DNA of 34,801 nt, from NCBI GenBank assembly GCA_018716225.1, contig DVKE01000061.1:1-34801 (forward strand). Reading direction: 5' to 3'. Source of the DNA: Candidatus Onthousia faecigallinarum (GTDB lineage: Bacteria; Bacillota_I; Bacilli_A; RF39; UBA660). A program made the position numbers and the translations under genes. Under the pieces are notes generated by a model. It did no database searches and was not told the origin of the DNA. It saw nothing but the letters and a program-made list of their open reading frames with translations. Shown here piece by piece: positions 1-7,220 of this stretch; the first letter of the stretch is position 1; each line of letters starts with the position of its first letter.

Positions 1-196
1 TCTAAAGTGCCACCCCATTTAACATATAGTTAACTTTGCTTTTTTTCATTTTATCAACTTCTTTTCTCTATCTTGCTTAATTTAATCTTAACATAATTTA
101 GAACCTATCACAAGTATATTTTTTAGCAGAAAAAGAAGGACTTTTTTCTTTCTCCTTATTGTAAACTTAATATTTTAGGGTGTTAGCTTAACTTTT
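1..196. other. AT-rich intergenic stretch downstream of obg
   Basis: No gene is visible between the window edge and the obg stop codon. The sequence is T-rich on the plus strand. A weak purine/pyrimidine hairpin around 126-156 could fold on the minus strand after obg, but it lacks a clean U-run, so I do not call a terminator. Confidence 0.5.
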
Positions 197-1471
197 TTAT
201 TTTCGATATTCAAAATAAAAGTCTAAAATGCGAACCATATCTCCTTCTTTAGCACCCAATTCTTCTAACTTATCATCAATTCCCATCCGACTTACTCGTC
301 TGGCAAAACGCATTTGGCCTTCTTCGGTATTCAGTTTGGCCATTTTAAACAATTTTTCAATCTTATCACCCTTAATAACCCAAACATCATCTTCTTTTTC
401 AATGGTAAAGGGTTGTTCTTCTTTAAATTGATATAAAACATGGCTTTCAAAAGCATCTTCATCATATAAGTTTTCTTCTTTGATGGTATCAAGAAGATCG
501 GCTAGATAATCGATAACTTCTTGGAGTCCTTGACCATTCATAGCGGTAATAGCAAAGATCTTTTTATCTTTTACTTTTTCTTTAAATTTCTTTAAATTCT
601 CCTCAGCATTTGGTAAATCCATTTTATTGGCAAGAATGACCATTGGTCGTTTCATTAGTTTCGGATTGAATTTTTCAAGTTCTTGATTAATCGTTTGATA
701 GTCTTCATAAGGATCCCGCATTTCACTTCCTGACATATCAAGGACATGAAGAAGGACTCTTGTTCTTTCAATATGACGAAGAAAGCGATCACCTAATCCT
801 TCTCCAACACTAGCTCCTTCAATTAAGCCAGGTAAGTCTGCCATGACAAAACTTTTTCCATTGCTCGCTCTCACTACTCCAAGATTAGGAGTTAAAGTTG
901 TAAAGTGATAAGCTGCTATTTTCGGTTTTGAGCGTGATACTTTGGAGATGATGGTACTTTTTCCTACACTAGGAAGTCCTACGAGTCCTACATCTGCTAG
1001 GAGTTTTAATTCTATTTTTAAATGACGTTCTTCCCCTGGTTCTCCATTTTCTGAAAAATTCGGGGCGGGATTGGCTTGGGTTTTAAAGGCCATATTGCCT
1101 CTTCCTCCTCTACCACCTTTCGCTACAACGACTTGATCATCTTTCTTTTTTAAGTCTGCTAGAATTAAATTGGTATCAAGATCGGTTATTACGGTTCCTT
1201 GCGGAACTTTTACAATAATATCCTCGGCTCCTTTTCCATTTTGATTCTTTCCTCTGCCATTTTCCCCTTTTTTACCTCGAATTACTTTTTGATAACGTAA
1301 ATCAAGTAAGGTATGTAGTCCTTCATCGACTTTAAAAATAATATTGGAACCACGTCCTCCATTTCCTCCAAAGGGACCTCCCATGGGAACATATTTTTCT
1401 CGCCGAAAGGCAGTACAACCATCCCCTCCCGATCCTGCTATGACATAAAGCTCTACTTCATCCACAAACAT
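197..1471 (-). CDS. obg: Obg family ribosome-associated GTPase
   Basis: This 424-residue protein is the conserved GTPase that binds the 50S subunit and links ribosome assembly to the stringent response (family knowledge). The N-terminal Gly-rich Obg fold covers about residues 1-158 and starts MFVDEVELYVIAGSGGDGC. The G domain follows, with G1 GLPSVGKST at about 165-173, G3 DLPGL at about 212-216 and G4 NKMDL at about 284. The last ~75 residues form the OCT domain found in Firmicutes. I chose the ATG at 1469-1471, 12 codons inside the longest frame, because GGGGAGG lies 6 nt upstream and all Obg proteins start with this motif. It lies just downstream of the degV-like gene on the same strand, only a few metres of sequence (about 50 nt) apart. 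Confidence 0.97.
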   Translation of the reverse strand: MFVDEVELYVIAGSGGDGCTAFRREKYVPMGGPFGGNGGRGSNIIFKVDEGLHTLLDLRYQKVIRGKKGENGRGKNQNGKGAEDIIVKVPQGTVITDLDTNLILADLKKKDDQVVVAKGGRGGRGNMAFKTQANPAPNFSENGEPGEERHLKIELKLLADVGLVGLPSVGKSTIISKVSRSKPKIAAYHFTTLTPNLGVVRASNGKSFVMADLPGLIEGASVGEGLGDRFLRHIERTRVLLHVLDMSGSEMRDPYEDYQTINQELEKFNPKLMKRPMVILANKMDLPNAEENLKKFKEKVKDKKIFAITAMNGQGLQEVIDYLADLLDTIKEENLYDEDAFESHVLYQFKEEQPFTIEKEDDVWVIKGDKIEKLFKMAKLNTEEGQMRFARRVSRMGIDDKLEELGAKEGDMVRILDFYFEYRK

Positions 1472-1497
1472 AATAATCCTCCCCTTTAAGTACTCAT

Positions 1498-1526
1498 AGT
1501 ATAACAAAAAGAAAAAAGATCTACAA
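1498..1526 (-). promoter_or_regulatory. Possible obg promoter
   Basis: On the minus strand TATACT (1498-1503) is preceded, 17 nt away, by TTGTAG (1521-1526), which matches only half of the -35 consensus. It overlaps the terminator of the upstream gene. Moderate to weak. Confidence 0.35.
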
Positions 1527-1531
1527 GATCC
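1510..1531 (-). terminator. Terminator overlapping the end of the DegV gene
   Basis: On the minus strand a 6-bp stem (GGATCT/AGATCT, including one G-U pair) with a three-base loop is followed by six U residues. The stop codon of the DegV-family gene is inside the right arm. Confidence 0.5.
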
Positions 1532-2420
1532 CTTTCTTCTTTTTCACTAGACTAATGCCACCTAAATCAGGACTGCCATAAGCTGCCACTACTCCATTGA
1601 TATCTTTTCGGATGATTTTCTTAAAATAGTGTAAACTCTCTAAATATTCTTTTATATCATCCATTGAAGTTTTTTCTTCTTCTAAAGTACCTATCACAGC
1701 ATAAGTGGGATCGTAGTCTTCCATATTATCTTTTGATATGATTTCTTCCGCTAGCTTTCGCATGCCTGATCCTGTTTTACAGCGCATCAAAGCTTTCGTA
1801 TACAAATTTCCTTCTTGATTAAAGTCAACCCGAAATTTGACGCTCGCTAGTTTAAAAACTTTAGCACTAACTAACAAAGCCTTTTCTTTGAAACATAATT
1901 CTGATTTATTTCTGCCACTACGAATAAAACCTTCTGGATTCGGAACATAAAAGCTTGTTTGAATCCTTCTTTTTAACTTTTGCAATTCTTTGATCAGTTC
2001 CTCTTTATTCTTTGTTTTCCTTACGAAGTCCTTTGCTAATTCTAATAAAAGAGTCCCTCCAGTAGCTCCTGTAAAAGAATCGATTACATAAACTTTATTT
2101 TCATAATCTTTCTTTAATTCTTCGGCTACAAAATGAGCAGTATTGACACTACCTTCACTAATACCACTACTCATCGATAAGTGAATGACATCTTCACCTT
2201 TTTCTAAGTGTTCTACAAATTTTTTTCGATAATCTTCTATACAAGGAGCAGTCGTTTGAAATACACTTCCCAATTTTGTTTGTTCTAAAATTTCATGAGA
2301 ATTTATTTCAAAGATATCTTTATATTCTTCTTTCTTATCTTTTATAACAATCGCAGGAATCATATTTTCTTCATCTAGCGGATCCATTCCACTATCCGAG
2401 GTAATTACAATTTTTTTCAT
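1521..2420 (-). CDS. DegV family fatty-acid-binding protein
   Basis: The 299-residue product has the DegV layout. It opens MKKIVITSDSGMD, the first ligand-loop motif, and has TTAPC at about residues 83-87 and HLSMSSGISEGS at about 103-114, which correspond to the loops that contact the fatty-acid carboxylate in this family. Length is close to the usual 280-290. DegV/FakB proteins bind fatty acids and, where the kinase FakA is present, present them for phosphorylation and entry into phospholipid synthesis; no fakA is in this window, so the ligand and partner are inferred. The start has GTGAGGCG 5 nt upstream and a good promoter lies at 2440-2468, divergent from rel. Confidence 0.9.
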   Translation of the reverse strand: MKKIVITSDSGMDPLDEENMIPAIVIKDKKEEYKDIFEINSHEILEQTKLGSVFQTTAPCIEDYRKKFVEHLEKGEDVIHLSMSSGISEGSVNTAHFVAEELKKDYENKVYVIDSFTGATGGTLLLELAKDFVRKTKNKEELIKELQKLKRRIQTSFYVPNPEGFIRSGRNKSELCFKEKALLVSAKVFKLASVKFRVDFNQEGNLYTKALMRCKTGSGMRKLAEEIISKDNMEDYDPTYAVIGTLEEEKTSMDDIKEYLESLHYFKKIIRKDINGVVAAYGSPDLGGISLVKKKKGIL

Positions 2421-2439
2421 ATTATCGCCTCACAAGCTG

Positions 2440-2468
2440 ATCATAACAAGACGAGAAAAGAAAGTCAA
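2440..2468 (-). promoter_or_regulatory. Promoter of the DegV-family gene
   Basis: Minus strand: TTGACT (2463-2468), 17-nt spacer, TATGAT (2440-2445). It lies back to back with the plus-strand rel promoter, about 35 nt away. Confidence 0.75.
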
Positions 2469-2503
2469 TCTTTTCTCTTCTGCAAAAAATTACATATTTA
2501 GGG

Positions 2504-2532
2504 TTGACAAAAGAAGAAAGAATCGATATGAT
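2504..2532 (+). promoter_or_regulatory. Promoter of the rel leader
   Basis: A perfect TTGACA at 2504-2509, a 17-nt spacer and TATGAT at 2527-2532. The predicted start of transcription is about 2539, exactly where the 5' arm of the leader RNA closing helix begins. Confidence 0.85.
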
Positions 2533-2538
2533 GATAGC

Positions 2539-2683
2539 AATATTTCGGAGGTGCTTATGGGGAAAAACGAAAAGAAGTCATTTGTTTTCTTATGCCAAAA
2601 AACGCTTGAATTCTTTCGAAATCTTTGTGTGCCTAGAAATATTACGTTTTGTGGAAACCATTCTGCTTGGTTTCCGTTTTTTT
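2539..2683 (+). ncRNA. Structured 5' leader of rel (attenuator candidate)
   Basis: The leader can fold with a long closing helix: AATATTTC (2539-2546) pairs with GAAATATT (2636-2643), and after a small internal loop AGGTGC (2549-2554) pairs with GTGCCT (2629-2634, two G-U pairs). This helix ends 8 nt before an intrinsic terminator hairpin (2653-2675) with a seven-U run. That is the layout of an aptamer or sensor domain plus expression platform. The closing helix also hides the ribosome binding site GGAGGTGC of the short upstream ORF. I found no match to the T-box, ykkC, ZTP, THF, purine or ydaO consensus motifs I know. The function is inferred; the RNA could also accumulate as a 145-nt terminated transcript. 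Confidence 0.55.
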
Positions 2684-2703
2684 GTATGGAGGTGGAAAAA
2701 TGA
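2557..2703 (+). CDS. 48-codon upstream ORF coupled to rel
   Basis: This ORF starts ATG at 2557 after GGAGGTG with 4-nt spacing, begins MGKNEKKSFVFLCQK, and ends TGA at 2701-2703, overlapping the rel start as ATGA. The terminator hairpin lies inside its codons 33-40, so a ribosome translating it would physically prevent the hairpin from forming, and would deliver ribosomes to the rel start. The sequence is rich in Phe and Lys with three Cys, which fits a leader peptide better than a folded protein. Translation is inferred from the binding site and the overlap; no homology is recognised. The frame may simply be open by chance, since the RNA structures constrain the same bases. Confidence 0.45.
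   Translation: MGKNEKKSFVFLCQKTLEFFRNLCVPRNITFCGNHSAWFPFFCMEVEK
2651..2683 (+). terminator. Intrinsic terminator between rel promoter and rel start
   Basis: GGAAACCA (2653-2660) pairs perfectly with TGGTTTCC (2668-2675) around a 7-nt loop and is followed by seven T (2677-2683). It is upstream of the rel ATG, so it can only act as an attenuator or end a short RNA. Confidence 0.8.
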
Positions 2704-4139
2704 TAACGAAAGAAGATCTTTTTAAACGAATTAAGGAATATAATCCGAACGAATTAGAAATGATTCAAAAGGCTTATGATTATGCTAAATTTCTTCATCA
2801 GGGACAAACAAGACAAAGTGGAGAACCTTATATCTCCCATCCTTTAAATGTCGCTTATATTCTAGCTGAAATGCATGCGGATCGCGATACCGTCTGTGCC
2901 GCTCTTTTACATGATACGTTAGAAGATACGAAAACAGATAAAGAAGACATTGCTGAAATGTTTGGTAAAGATGTTACCAATTTAGTAGATGGGGTTACCA
3001 AAATTAGCAAAATGAATTTCTCTACCAAACAAGAACAAAACATGGCAAATACTAGAAAAATCATTACCAGTCTTACTAACGATGTACGTATTATCATCAT
3101 TAAGTTAGCAGACCGACTTCATAATATGCGAACGCTTCAATTTAAATCAGAATTCAAACAGAAAGAAAATTCTCTAGAAACCTTAGAGATCTTTGTTCCC
3201 CTTGCCTATCGTATTGGGGCTTATCGAATGAAAAGTGAATTAGAAGATTTATCGTTACAATATTTAAAACCTGGCATTTATCTTAAATTACAGGAAAAGA
3301 AAAACCAAATCGAAGAACATAGTAAAGAGGATCTTCAAGAAATGCTTTATAAAATTAAAATGGTTTTAGACGATAAAAACATGCCAAACGAGATCAAAAT
3401 ACGAACCAAAAATATTTATGGTATTTATAAACGATTGCAAGCGGGGCATCATTTGGATGATATTCACGATCTGTTTGCGTTTAAAATCATGGTAGAAGAA
3501 GAATTAAACTGTTACACTACCTTGGGACTCATTCACAAATTATATCACCCGATTAATAATAAATTCAAAGATTATATTTCTAACCCTAAAACGAATATGT
3601 ATCAGTCGCTTCACAGTACGGTATTTGGAGAAGGTGGAAAACTTATCCAAACGCAAATTCGAACTTTTGATATGGATAAAATTGCTTCTTTTGGGCTCAC
3701 TGCTTATTGGGATATTAACAAAGGAAAAGCAAGAGAAAAAATGCAAGAAGATCTTTCTCACAAATATCAATTTTATCAATCTTTAGTGGAAATTGATCGC
3801 AGTTTTTCTGATAATAAGGCGTTTGTAGAGCAAGTAAAAAAAGAATTGTTTAGCACAACTGTTTATGTTTATGCTCCTGATGGAACTATCATTGAATTAC
3901 CACAAGGTTCCACTCCCATCGATTTTGCTTATGAAATAAGTAGTGATCTAGGTAATACAATGATTGGTGCCTTTATAAATAACAAACAAGTAGACGTTGA
4001 CTATGTATTGCAAAATAAAGATCGCGTAAAAATTGTGACCGATCCTCTTTCTTTTGGACCTAGAGAATCTTGGCTTACTAAGGTAAAGACAACCAAAGCG
4101 AAACAAAAACTATTGCAGATGAGAAAAATGTTACATTAA
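2700..4139 (+). CDS. rel: Truncated Rel-type (p)ppGpp synthetase/hydrolase
   Basis: The 479-residue enzyme makes and degrades (p)ppGpp. The HD hydrolase domain keeps its metal ligands (H47, H71-D72, and D138 in ADRLHN). The synthetase domain (about 230-340) has MYQSLHSTV at 300-308 and KFKD at 288-291, the RxKD-like loop typical of bifunctional enzymes rather than E. coli RelA. A TGS domain spans about 386-447. The protein then stops after the conserved GPRESWL segment and one helix. Full-length Rel proteins are about 730 residues and continue with helical, zinc-finger and ACT/RRM domains that contact the ribosome; here these are absent. The start is the ATG at 2700, with GGAGGTGG 5 nt upstream; a longer frame from 2649 has no binding site. 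Regulation may instead come from the leader RNA. Confidence 0.93.
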   Translation: MITKEDLFKRIKEYNPNELEMIQKAYDYAKFLHQGQTRQSGEPYISHPLNVAYILAEMHADRDTVCAALLHDTLEDTKTDKEDIAEMFGKDVTNLVDGVTKISKMNFSTKQEQNMANTRKIITSLTNDVRIIIIKLADRLHNMRTLQFKSEFKQKENSLETLEIFVPLAYRIGAYRMKSELEDLSLQYLKPGIYLKLQEKKNQIEEHSKEDLQEMLYKIKMVLDDKNMPNEIKIRTKNIYGIYKRLQAGHHLDDIHDLFAFKIMVEEELNCYTTLGLIHKLYHPINNKFKDYISNPKTNMYQSLHSTVFGEGGKLIQTQIRTFDMDKIASFGLTAYWDINKGKAREKMQEDLSHKYQFYQSLVEIDRSFSDNKAFVEQVKKELFSTTVYVYAPDGTIIELPQGSTPIDFAYEISSDLGNTMIGAFINNKQVDVDYVLQNKDRVKIVTDPLSFGPRESWLTKVKTTKAKQKLLQMRKMLH

Positions 4140-4149
4140 TTCAATTTTT

Positions 4150-4186
4150 ACTTACACGATTTTCTTTTTTGTGCTACTATATGAAA
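4150..4186 (+). promoter_or_regulatory. Possible promoter of the DUF2798-like gene
   Basis: CTTACA followed after 18 nt by TACTAT (about 4151-4180), each matching four of six consensus bases. It is weak but sits right before the hairpin leader, and there is no other candidate between rel and the next gene. Confidence 0.35.
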
Positions 4187-4297
4187 GAAAACAGATTTAT
4201 GGTCTCATTGGAAACGACACATCGAAAAGAAATTGATCGATGCTAACGAACAACACATAACGTGCTGTTTTTGTTTGGAAGAAAGGAGGAAGAAAAA
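4187..4297 (+). promoter_or_regulatory. Two-hairpin leader before the DUF2798-like gene
   Basis: This 110-nt stretch holds a hairpin with a 6-bp perfect stem (CATCGA 4220-4225 with TCGATG 4237-4242, 11-nt loop) and a second one (AACAACAC 4249-4256 with GTGCTGTT 4262-4269, one A-C mismatch, 5-nt loop) followed directly by T residues up to 4272. The second looks like a weak intrinsic terminator in front of the ribosome binding site. The arrangement suggests attenuation, but I recognise no known riboswitch. Confidence 0.35.
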
Positions 4298-4777
4298 ATG
4301 CCAAAAACAAAATTTCAAGATTTTATTTATACTCTTATTATGGCTTTTGTGATGGTTTATGCAATGATTTGTTATAATATTGCCATGCATACAGGAGGAC
4401 TGCAAAACTTTGCTTTTGTCGAGGCTTTTAAAGAAGTCATTTATATGTGGCCCATTGCCATTCTTTTGGAATTTTTCCTGATTGGGAAAATCGCTCACAA
4501 AGTAACGTTTAAAGCACTTGATCCAAAAAAGCAACCAACGATTCTAATCCAATATGTTATTTCCATCGTCATTGTATCTTTTATGTGTCCTATTATGAGT
4601 TTGGTTGCTACCATTTTAATCAATCAGCAAAGTCTTAATACTTTTATAGCTAGTTGGTTCCAAGCGATGGTCATAAGCTTCCCTATGGCTTTATGCTTTC
4701 AACTATTTTATGCTGGACCTTTGGTAAGATTTCTATTTAAATTAATATTTAAAAACAAACAAAGCGAAAATGCCTAG
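4298..4777 (+). CDS. Small four-helix membrane protein, DUF2798-like
   Basis: The 159-residue protein has four hydrophobic segments, at about residues 8-27, 46-65, 86-108 and 122-145, and few charged residues between them. The C-terminal motif AGPLVRFLFKLIF and the overall plan resemble the DUF2798 family of uncharacterised bacterial inner-membrane proteins; I make this assignment from memory of the pattern, so it is moderate. The ATG at 4298 is preceded by AAAGGAGG; an upstream GTG in the same frame at 4262 falls in the terminator-like hairpin and is not used. It is followed by a strong terminator that overlaps its stop codon. Function unknown. Confidence 0.65.
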   Translation: MPKTKFQDFIYTLIMAFVMVYAMICYNIAMHTGGLQNFAFVEAFKEVIYMWPIAILLEFFLIGKIAHKVTFKALDPKKQPTILIQYVISIVIVSFMCPIMSLVATILINQQSLNTFIASWFQAMVISFPMALCFQLFYAGPLVRFLFKLIFKNKQSENA

Positions 4778-4788
4778 TTTGTTTTTTG
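4751..4788 (+). terminator. Terminator of the DUF2798-like gene
   Basis: AAAAACAAAC (4751-4760) pairs with GTTTGTTTTT (4777-4786), with a 16-nt loop holding the stop codon, and runs into T residues. It separates the plus-strand unit from the convergent minus-strand gene. Confidence 0.75.
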
Positions 4789-4815
4789 TTGCAAAAAGAT
4801 TCTATCCTACAAAGA

Positions 4816-6030
4816 TTATTTTTTATACAATTTTAGTTTTTTGATCGGATGATGATCGATTAAGTTATCCCTTGTAAGATAAGAAATTAATTCCTTTGGA
4901 ATATTTTCTGCTCCATAATAATGCATCATATTGTATAAAGCAAGGGATTGATTCGAAGTATCTTTCAAAGCATTTTTAAAATAATCTATCTTCTGTTCAT
5001 ATTTTAAAGAAAATCGAAAATAATTTTGAAAGAGTGGTGGTAAAAAACGAACCGCATCTTGATAACCATTTTGTTCTAATAATACTCTTTCTGCTTCTAA
5101 TGTATCAATAAGATAACCAAGACTATCAGTAGATTCACTTTGCATTTTTTTATAGTGGAAATGTTCTCTTTTGATTTGTTCTTGATATCTATCCCACTTT
5201 TCTTTTGAAAAATCTTTCCGAAATTGTTCTGGGAAATTAACATAAATGTCTGGAGTAAACCGAACAAAAGGAATGTAGTCTTTATAAAAATGATGAGGTC
5301 CTTCTTCATAGAAAAGATCATTTAAATATACAGAAGAAACTTTTTCTTTCAAAGATTCCTTTCCTCTACTCACGGAAGCTTCTTCAAATTCGATCTCGCT
5401 ATATTTATCTTTTAAAATATAATATACAAGGAAAAACCTTTCACTTAAAAACTTCATCTTTGCTTTGGGATAGCAAAGTTTAACATGATAAAAATGGCTT
5501 CGAAAACTTTGTTCTTTTCTATCAAGTAAAGTTATTTTCGATTCGATAAAATCTTTCTCTGTTAAAGGCCTGATATCAAAATAACCACTTTCTGGAATAT
5601 GACTTGCTAAATATTGTTTAAACATTTCAAAATTAAGATAGTTATAGCCATATCTTTCATTAACAGCTTTTAATAAAAGTTTCTCCATTCTATCCGAATC
5701 AAAATACTCTATTTTTCTATAAAAGTCGAAAAAGTCTTTCGTTAATAAAGCACCTTTTCTTTCCTCTTCCTCTTCACTATTGATTGACTGGAGAACCTCT
5801 TCGATATCAAAGAAATCTGCTATATTATCATCAGGATTCAAAAATAGTATCAAATCCAAGGGAGATAATGGAATATTATGTTTTTTAAAAATAACAGGCA
5901 ACTCAGATAACATAACTGCTTTAGCGATCTCGTTATTACGAAAACGAGAAGCACTACCCAAAAAATAATTAATAGGAGTAAACTGAGGACAACAAATATT
6001 TTTATAATAGGTTATTTCTTCTAAATACAT
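4816..6030 (-). CDS. Unrecognised 404-residue soluble protein
   Basis: I do not recognise this protein. It begins MYLEEITYYKNICCPQ, is rich in Phe, Tyr, Lys and Glu, has no signal peptide or membrane segment, and looks mainly alpha-helical, with an acidic stretch (about 87-97) near the middle of the first third. A pair of Cys lies near the N-terminus and His residues cluster near 280-295 and the C-terminus. The ATG at 6030 has AAGGA 8 nt upstream, better placed than the GTG two codons earlier. It has its own promoter (6055-6083) and is a single-gene unit between convergent rel/DUF2798 genes and the ftsW end. It could be a lineage-specific regulatory or structural protein; no function is claimed. 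Confidence 0.75.
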   Translation of the reverse strand: MYLEEITYYKNICCPQFTPINYFLGSASRFRNNEIAKAVMLSELPVIFKKHNIPLSPLDLILFLNPDDNIADFFDIEEVLQSINSEEEEERKGALLTKDFFDFYRKIEYFDSDRMEKLLLKAVNERYGYNYLNFEMFKQYLASHIPESGYFDIRPLTEKDFIESKITLLDRKEQSFRSHFYHVKLCYPKAKMKFLSERFFLVYYILKDKYSEIEFEEASVSRGKESLKEKVSSVYLNDLFYEEGPHHFYKDYIPFVRFTPDIYVNFPEQFRKDFSKEKWDRYQEQIKREHFHYKKMQSESTDSLGYLIDTLEAERVLLEQNGYQDAVRFLPPLFQNYFRFSLKYEQKIDYFKNALKDTSNQSLALYNMMHYYGAENIPKELISYLTRDNLIDHHPIKKLKLYKK

Positions 6031-6054
6031 AAACACTTTCCTTCCTTTTCTAAT

Positions 6055-6083
6055 AAAATAGCATTAAATTGGAATATTATCAA
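6055..6083 (-). promoter_or_regulatory. Promoter of the 404-residue protein gene
   Basis: Minus strand: TTGATA (6078-6083), 17-nt spacer, TATTTT (6055-6060), placed 25 nt before the start codon. Confidence 0.6.
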
Positions 6084-6111
6084 GCGAAGGAAAAAGAAAG
6101 GTTTAGAAACT

Positions 6112-7203
6112 CTATTCATGACCTGCTCTTGATATATTTAAAAGAATTCCTACACTTACCATGCTAATTAATAGAGAACTTCCGCCATAGGATAAAAATG
6201 GTAAGGTTACCCCTGTTACCGGGATTAAACCAATTACAACTGCCAAATTCATACCAGCTTGAAAAATCATTTGAAAAACCATTCCAAACGAAAGGTATTT
6301 GGCAAAAAGATTTTGAGAGTGCAAAGCAATTTTTACGCCTCGATATAAAATAAAAGCAAAAAGTACACAAACAAGGATACAGCCAATCACCCCAAATTCT
6401 TCACAAATAATAGAAAAAATAAAATCCGTCTGGGGTTCTGGAAGATAAAAATGTTTTTGACGAGATTGTAGAAAGCCTTGTCCTAATAGTCCTCCGGGTC
6501 CAATGGCATACATGGATTGGATCATTTGAAAGCCTGTTCCTAGCGGATCCGCCCAAGGATCCAAAAAGGAAGTAATACGATCCATTCGATAAGGAGCGAT
6601 CGCTATTAAAATACAAACGCCAACACAACCTAAAATTCCCATGCCATAGAAAAACTTCATATTGACTCCTGCCACAAACAAAAGAGCGATCACACTCATC
6701 ATTAAGACAAGACCCGTTCCAAGATCTGGTTGTAACATAATCAGCCCAAAACAAACAATCGCTACTCCTAAAATGGGAAGTACTCCTTGTTTATAACTTT
6801 TCAAAAACTTATTACTACGCACGAGATAACGACTAGTAAAAATAATGATCGCTAACTTAGCCGCTTCACTTGGTTGGATTCCAAAAGGTCCAATTCCAAA
6901 CCAAGACCGACTTCCATTACGAACACTACCAATACCGGGAATTAAAACGAATATCAATAATAAAAAGCAAATACCTAATATGATATTTGCCTTTTTTTCA
7001 TATACTTTGTAATCTATCTTTGAAACAATGTACATTATGATAAATCCTGCTACGGTAAATAATGCTTGCTGTTTCACATAGTGAAAACTATCTTGAAACT
7101 TATATTCTGCCCAAATGCTAGAAGCAGAATAAATCATTATGAGTCCAAATATTATTAGAAGTGTTACGGCGATTACCAAAGGCAAATCAACCTTTTTCTT
7201 CAC
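6112..7203 (-). CDS. ftsW: FtsW/SpoVE-type SEDS peptidoglycan polymerase
   Basis: The 363-residue integral membrane protein belongs to the SEDS family, which polymerises lipid II into glycan strands together with a class B penicillin-binding protein. About ten membrane segments are visible. Family signatures are NGSRSWFGIGPFGIQPSE (96-113), QPDLGT (158-163), DPWADPLGTGFQ (215-226), the loop PEPQTDFIFS (255-264) with D260 at the position of the catalytic aspartate of RodA, and the C-terminal PFLSYGGSS. The start is GTG at 7201-7203 after AAAGGGTGA. It follows mraY by 17 nt, so the two are one operon. FtsW, SpoVE and RodA are hard to tell apart by sequence; the mraY linkage, as in the dcw cluster, favours FtsW or SpoVE, and the shape-determining RodA is less likely. 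Confidence 0.93.
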   Translation of the reverse strand: MKKKVDLPLVIAVTLLIIFGLIMIYSASSIWAEYKFQDSFHYVKQQALFTVAGFIIMYIVSKIDYKVYEKKANIILGICFLLLIFVLIPGIGSVRNGSRSWFGIGPFGIQPSEAAKLAIIIFTSRYLVRSNKFLKSYKQGVLPILGVAIVCFGLIMLQPDLGTGLVLMMSVIALLFVAGVNMKFFYGMGILGCVGVCILIAIAPYRMDRITSFLDPWADPLGTGFQMIQSMYAIGPGGLLGQGFLQSRQKHFYLPEPQTDFIFSIICEEFGVIGCILVCVLFAFILYRGVKIALHSQNLFAKYLSFGMVFQMIFQAGMNLAVVIGLIPVTGVTLPFLSYGGSSLLISMVSVGILLNISRAGHE

Positions 7204-7220
7204 TCAATTTCACCCTTTCT

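Noticed and set aside
228-431. Open frame antisense to obg
   Set aside because: It is the reverse of the conserved OCT domain region, with no ribosome site.
2504-2725. 73-residue plus-strand ORF overlapping the rel leader
   Set aside because: It begins inside the -35 box, so the start codon would be upstream of transcription.
4214-4249. Two ACGA motifs suggestive of a guanidine-II riboswitch
   Set aside because: The motif should be in the loops of two hairpins; here neither copy is flanked by complementary arms.
4205-4534. 109-residue ORF antisense to the DUF2798-like gene
   Set aside because: It crosses the leader hairpins and the membrane protein gene, with no ribosome site; a shadow frame.
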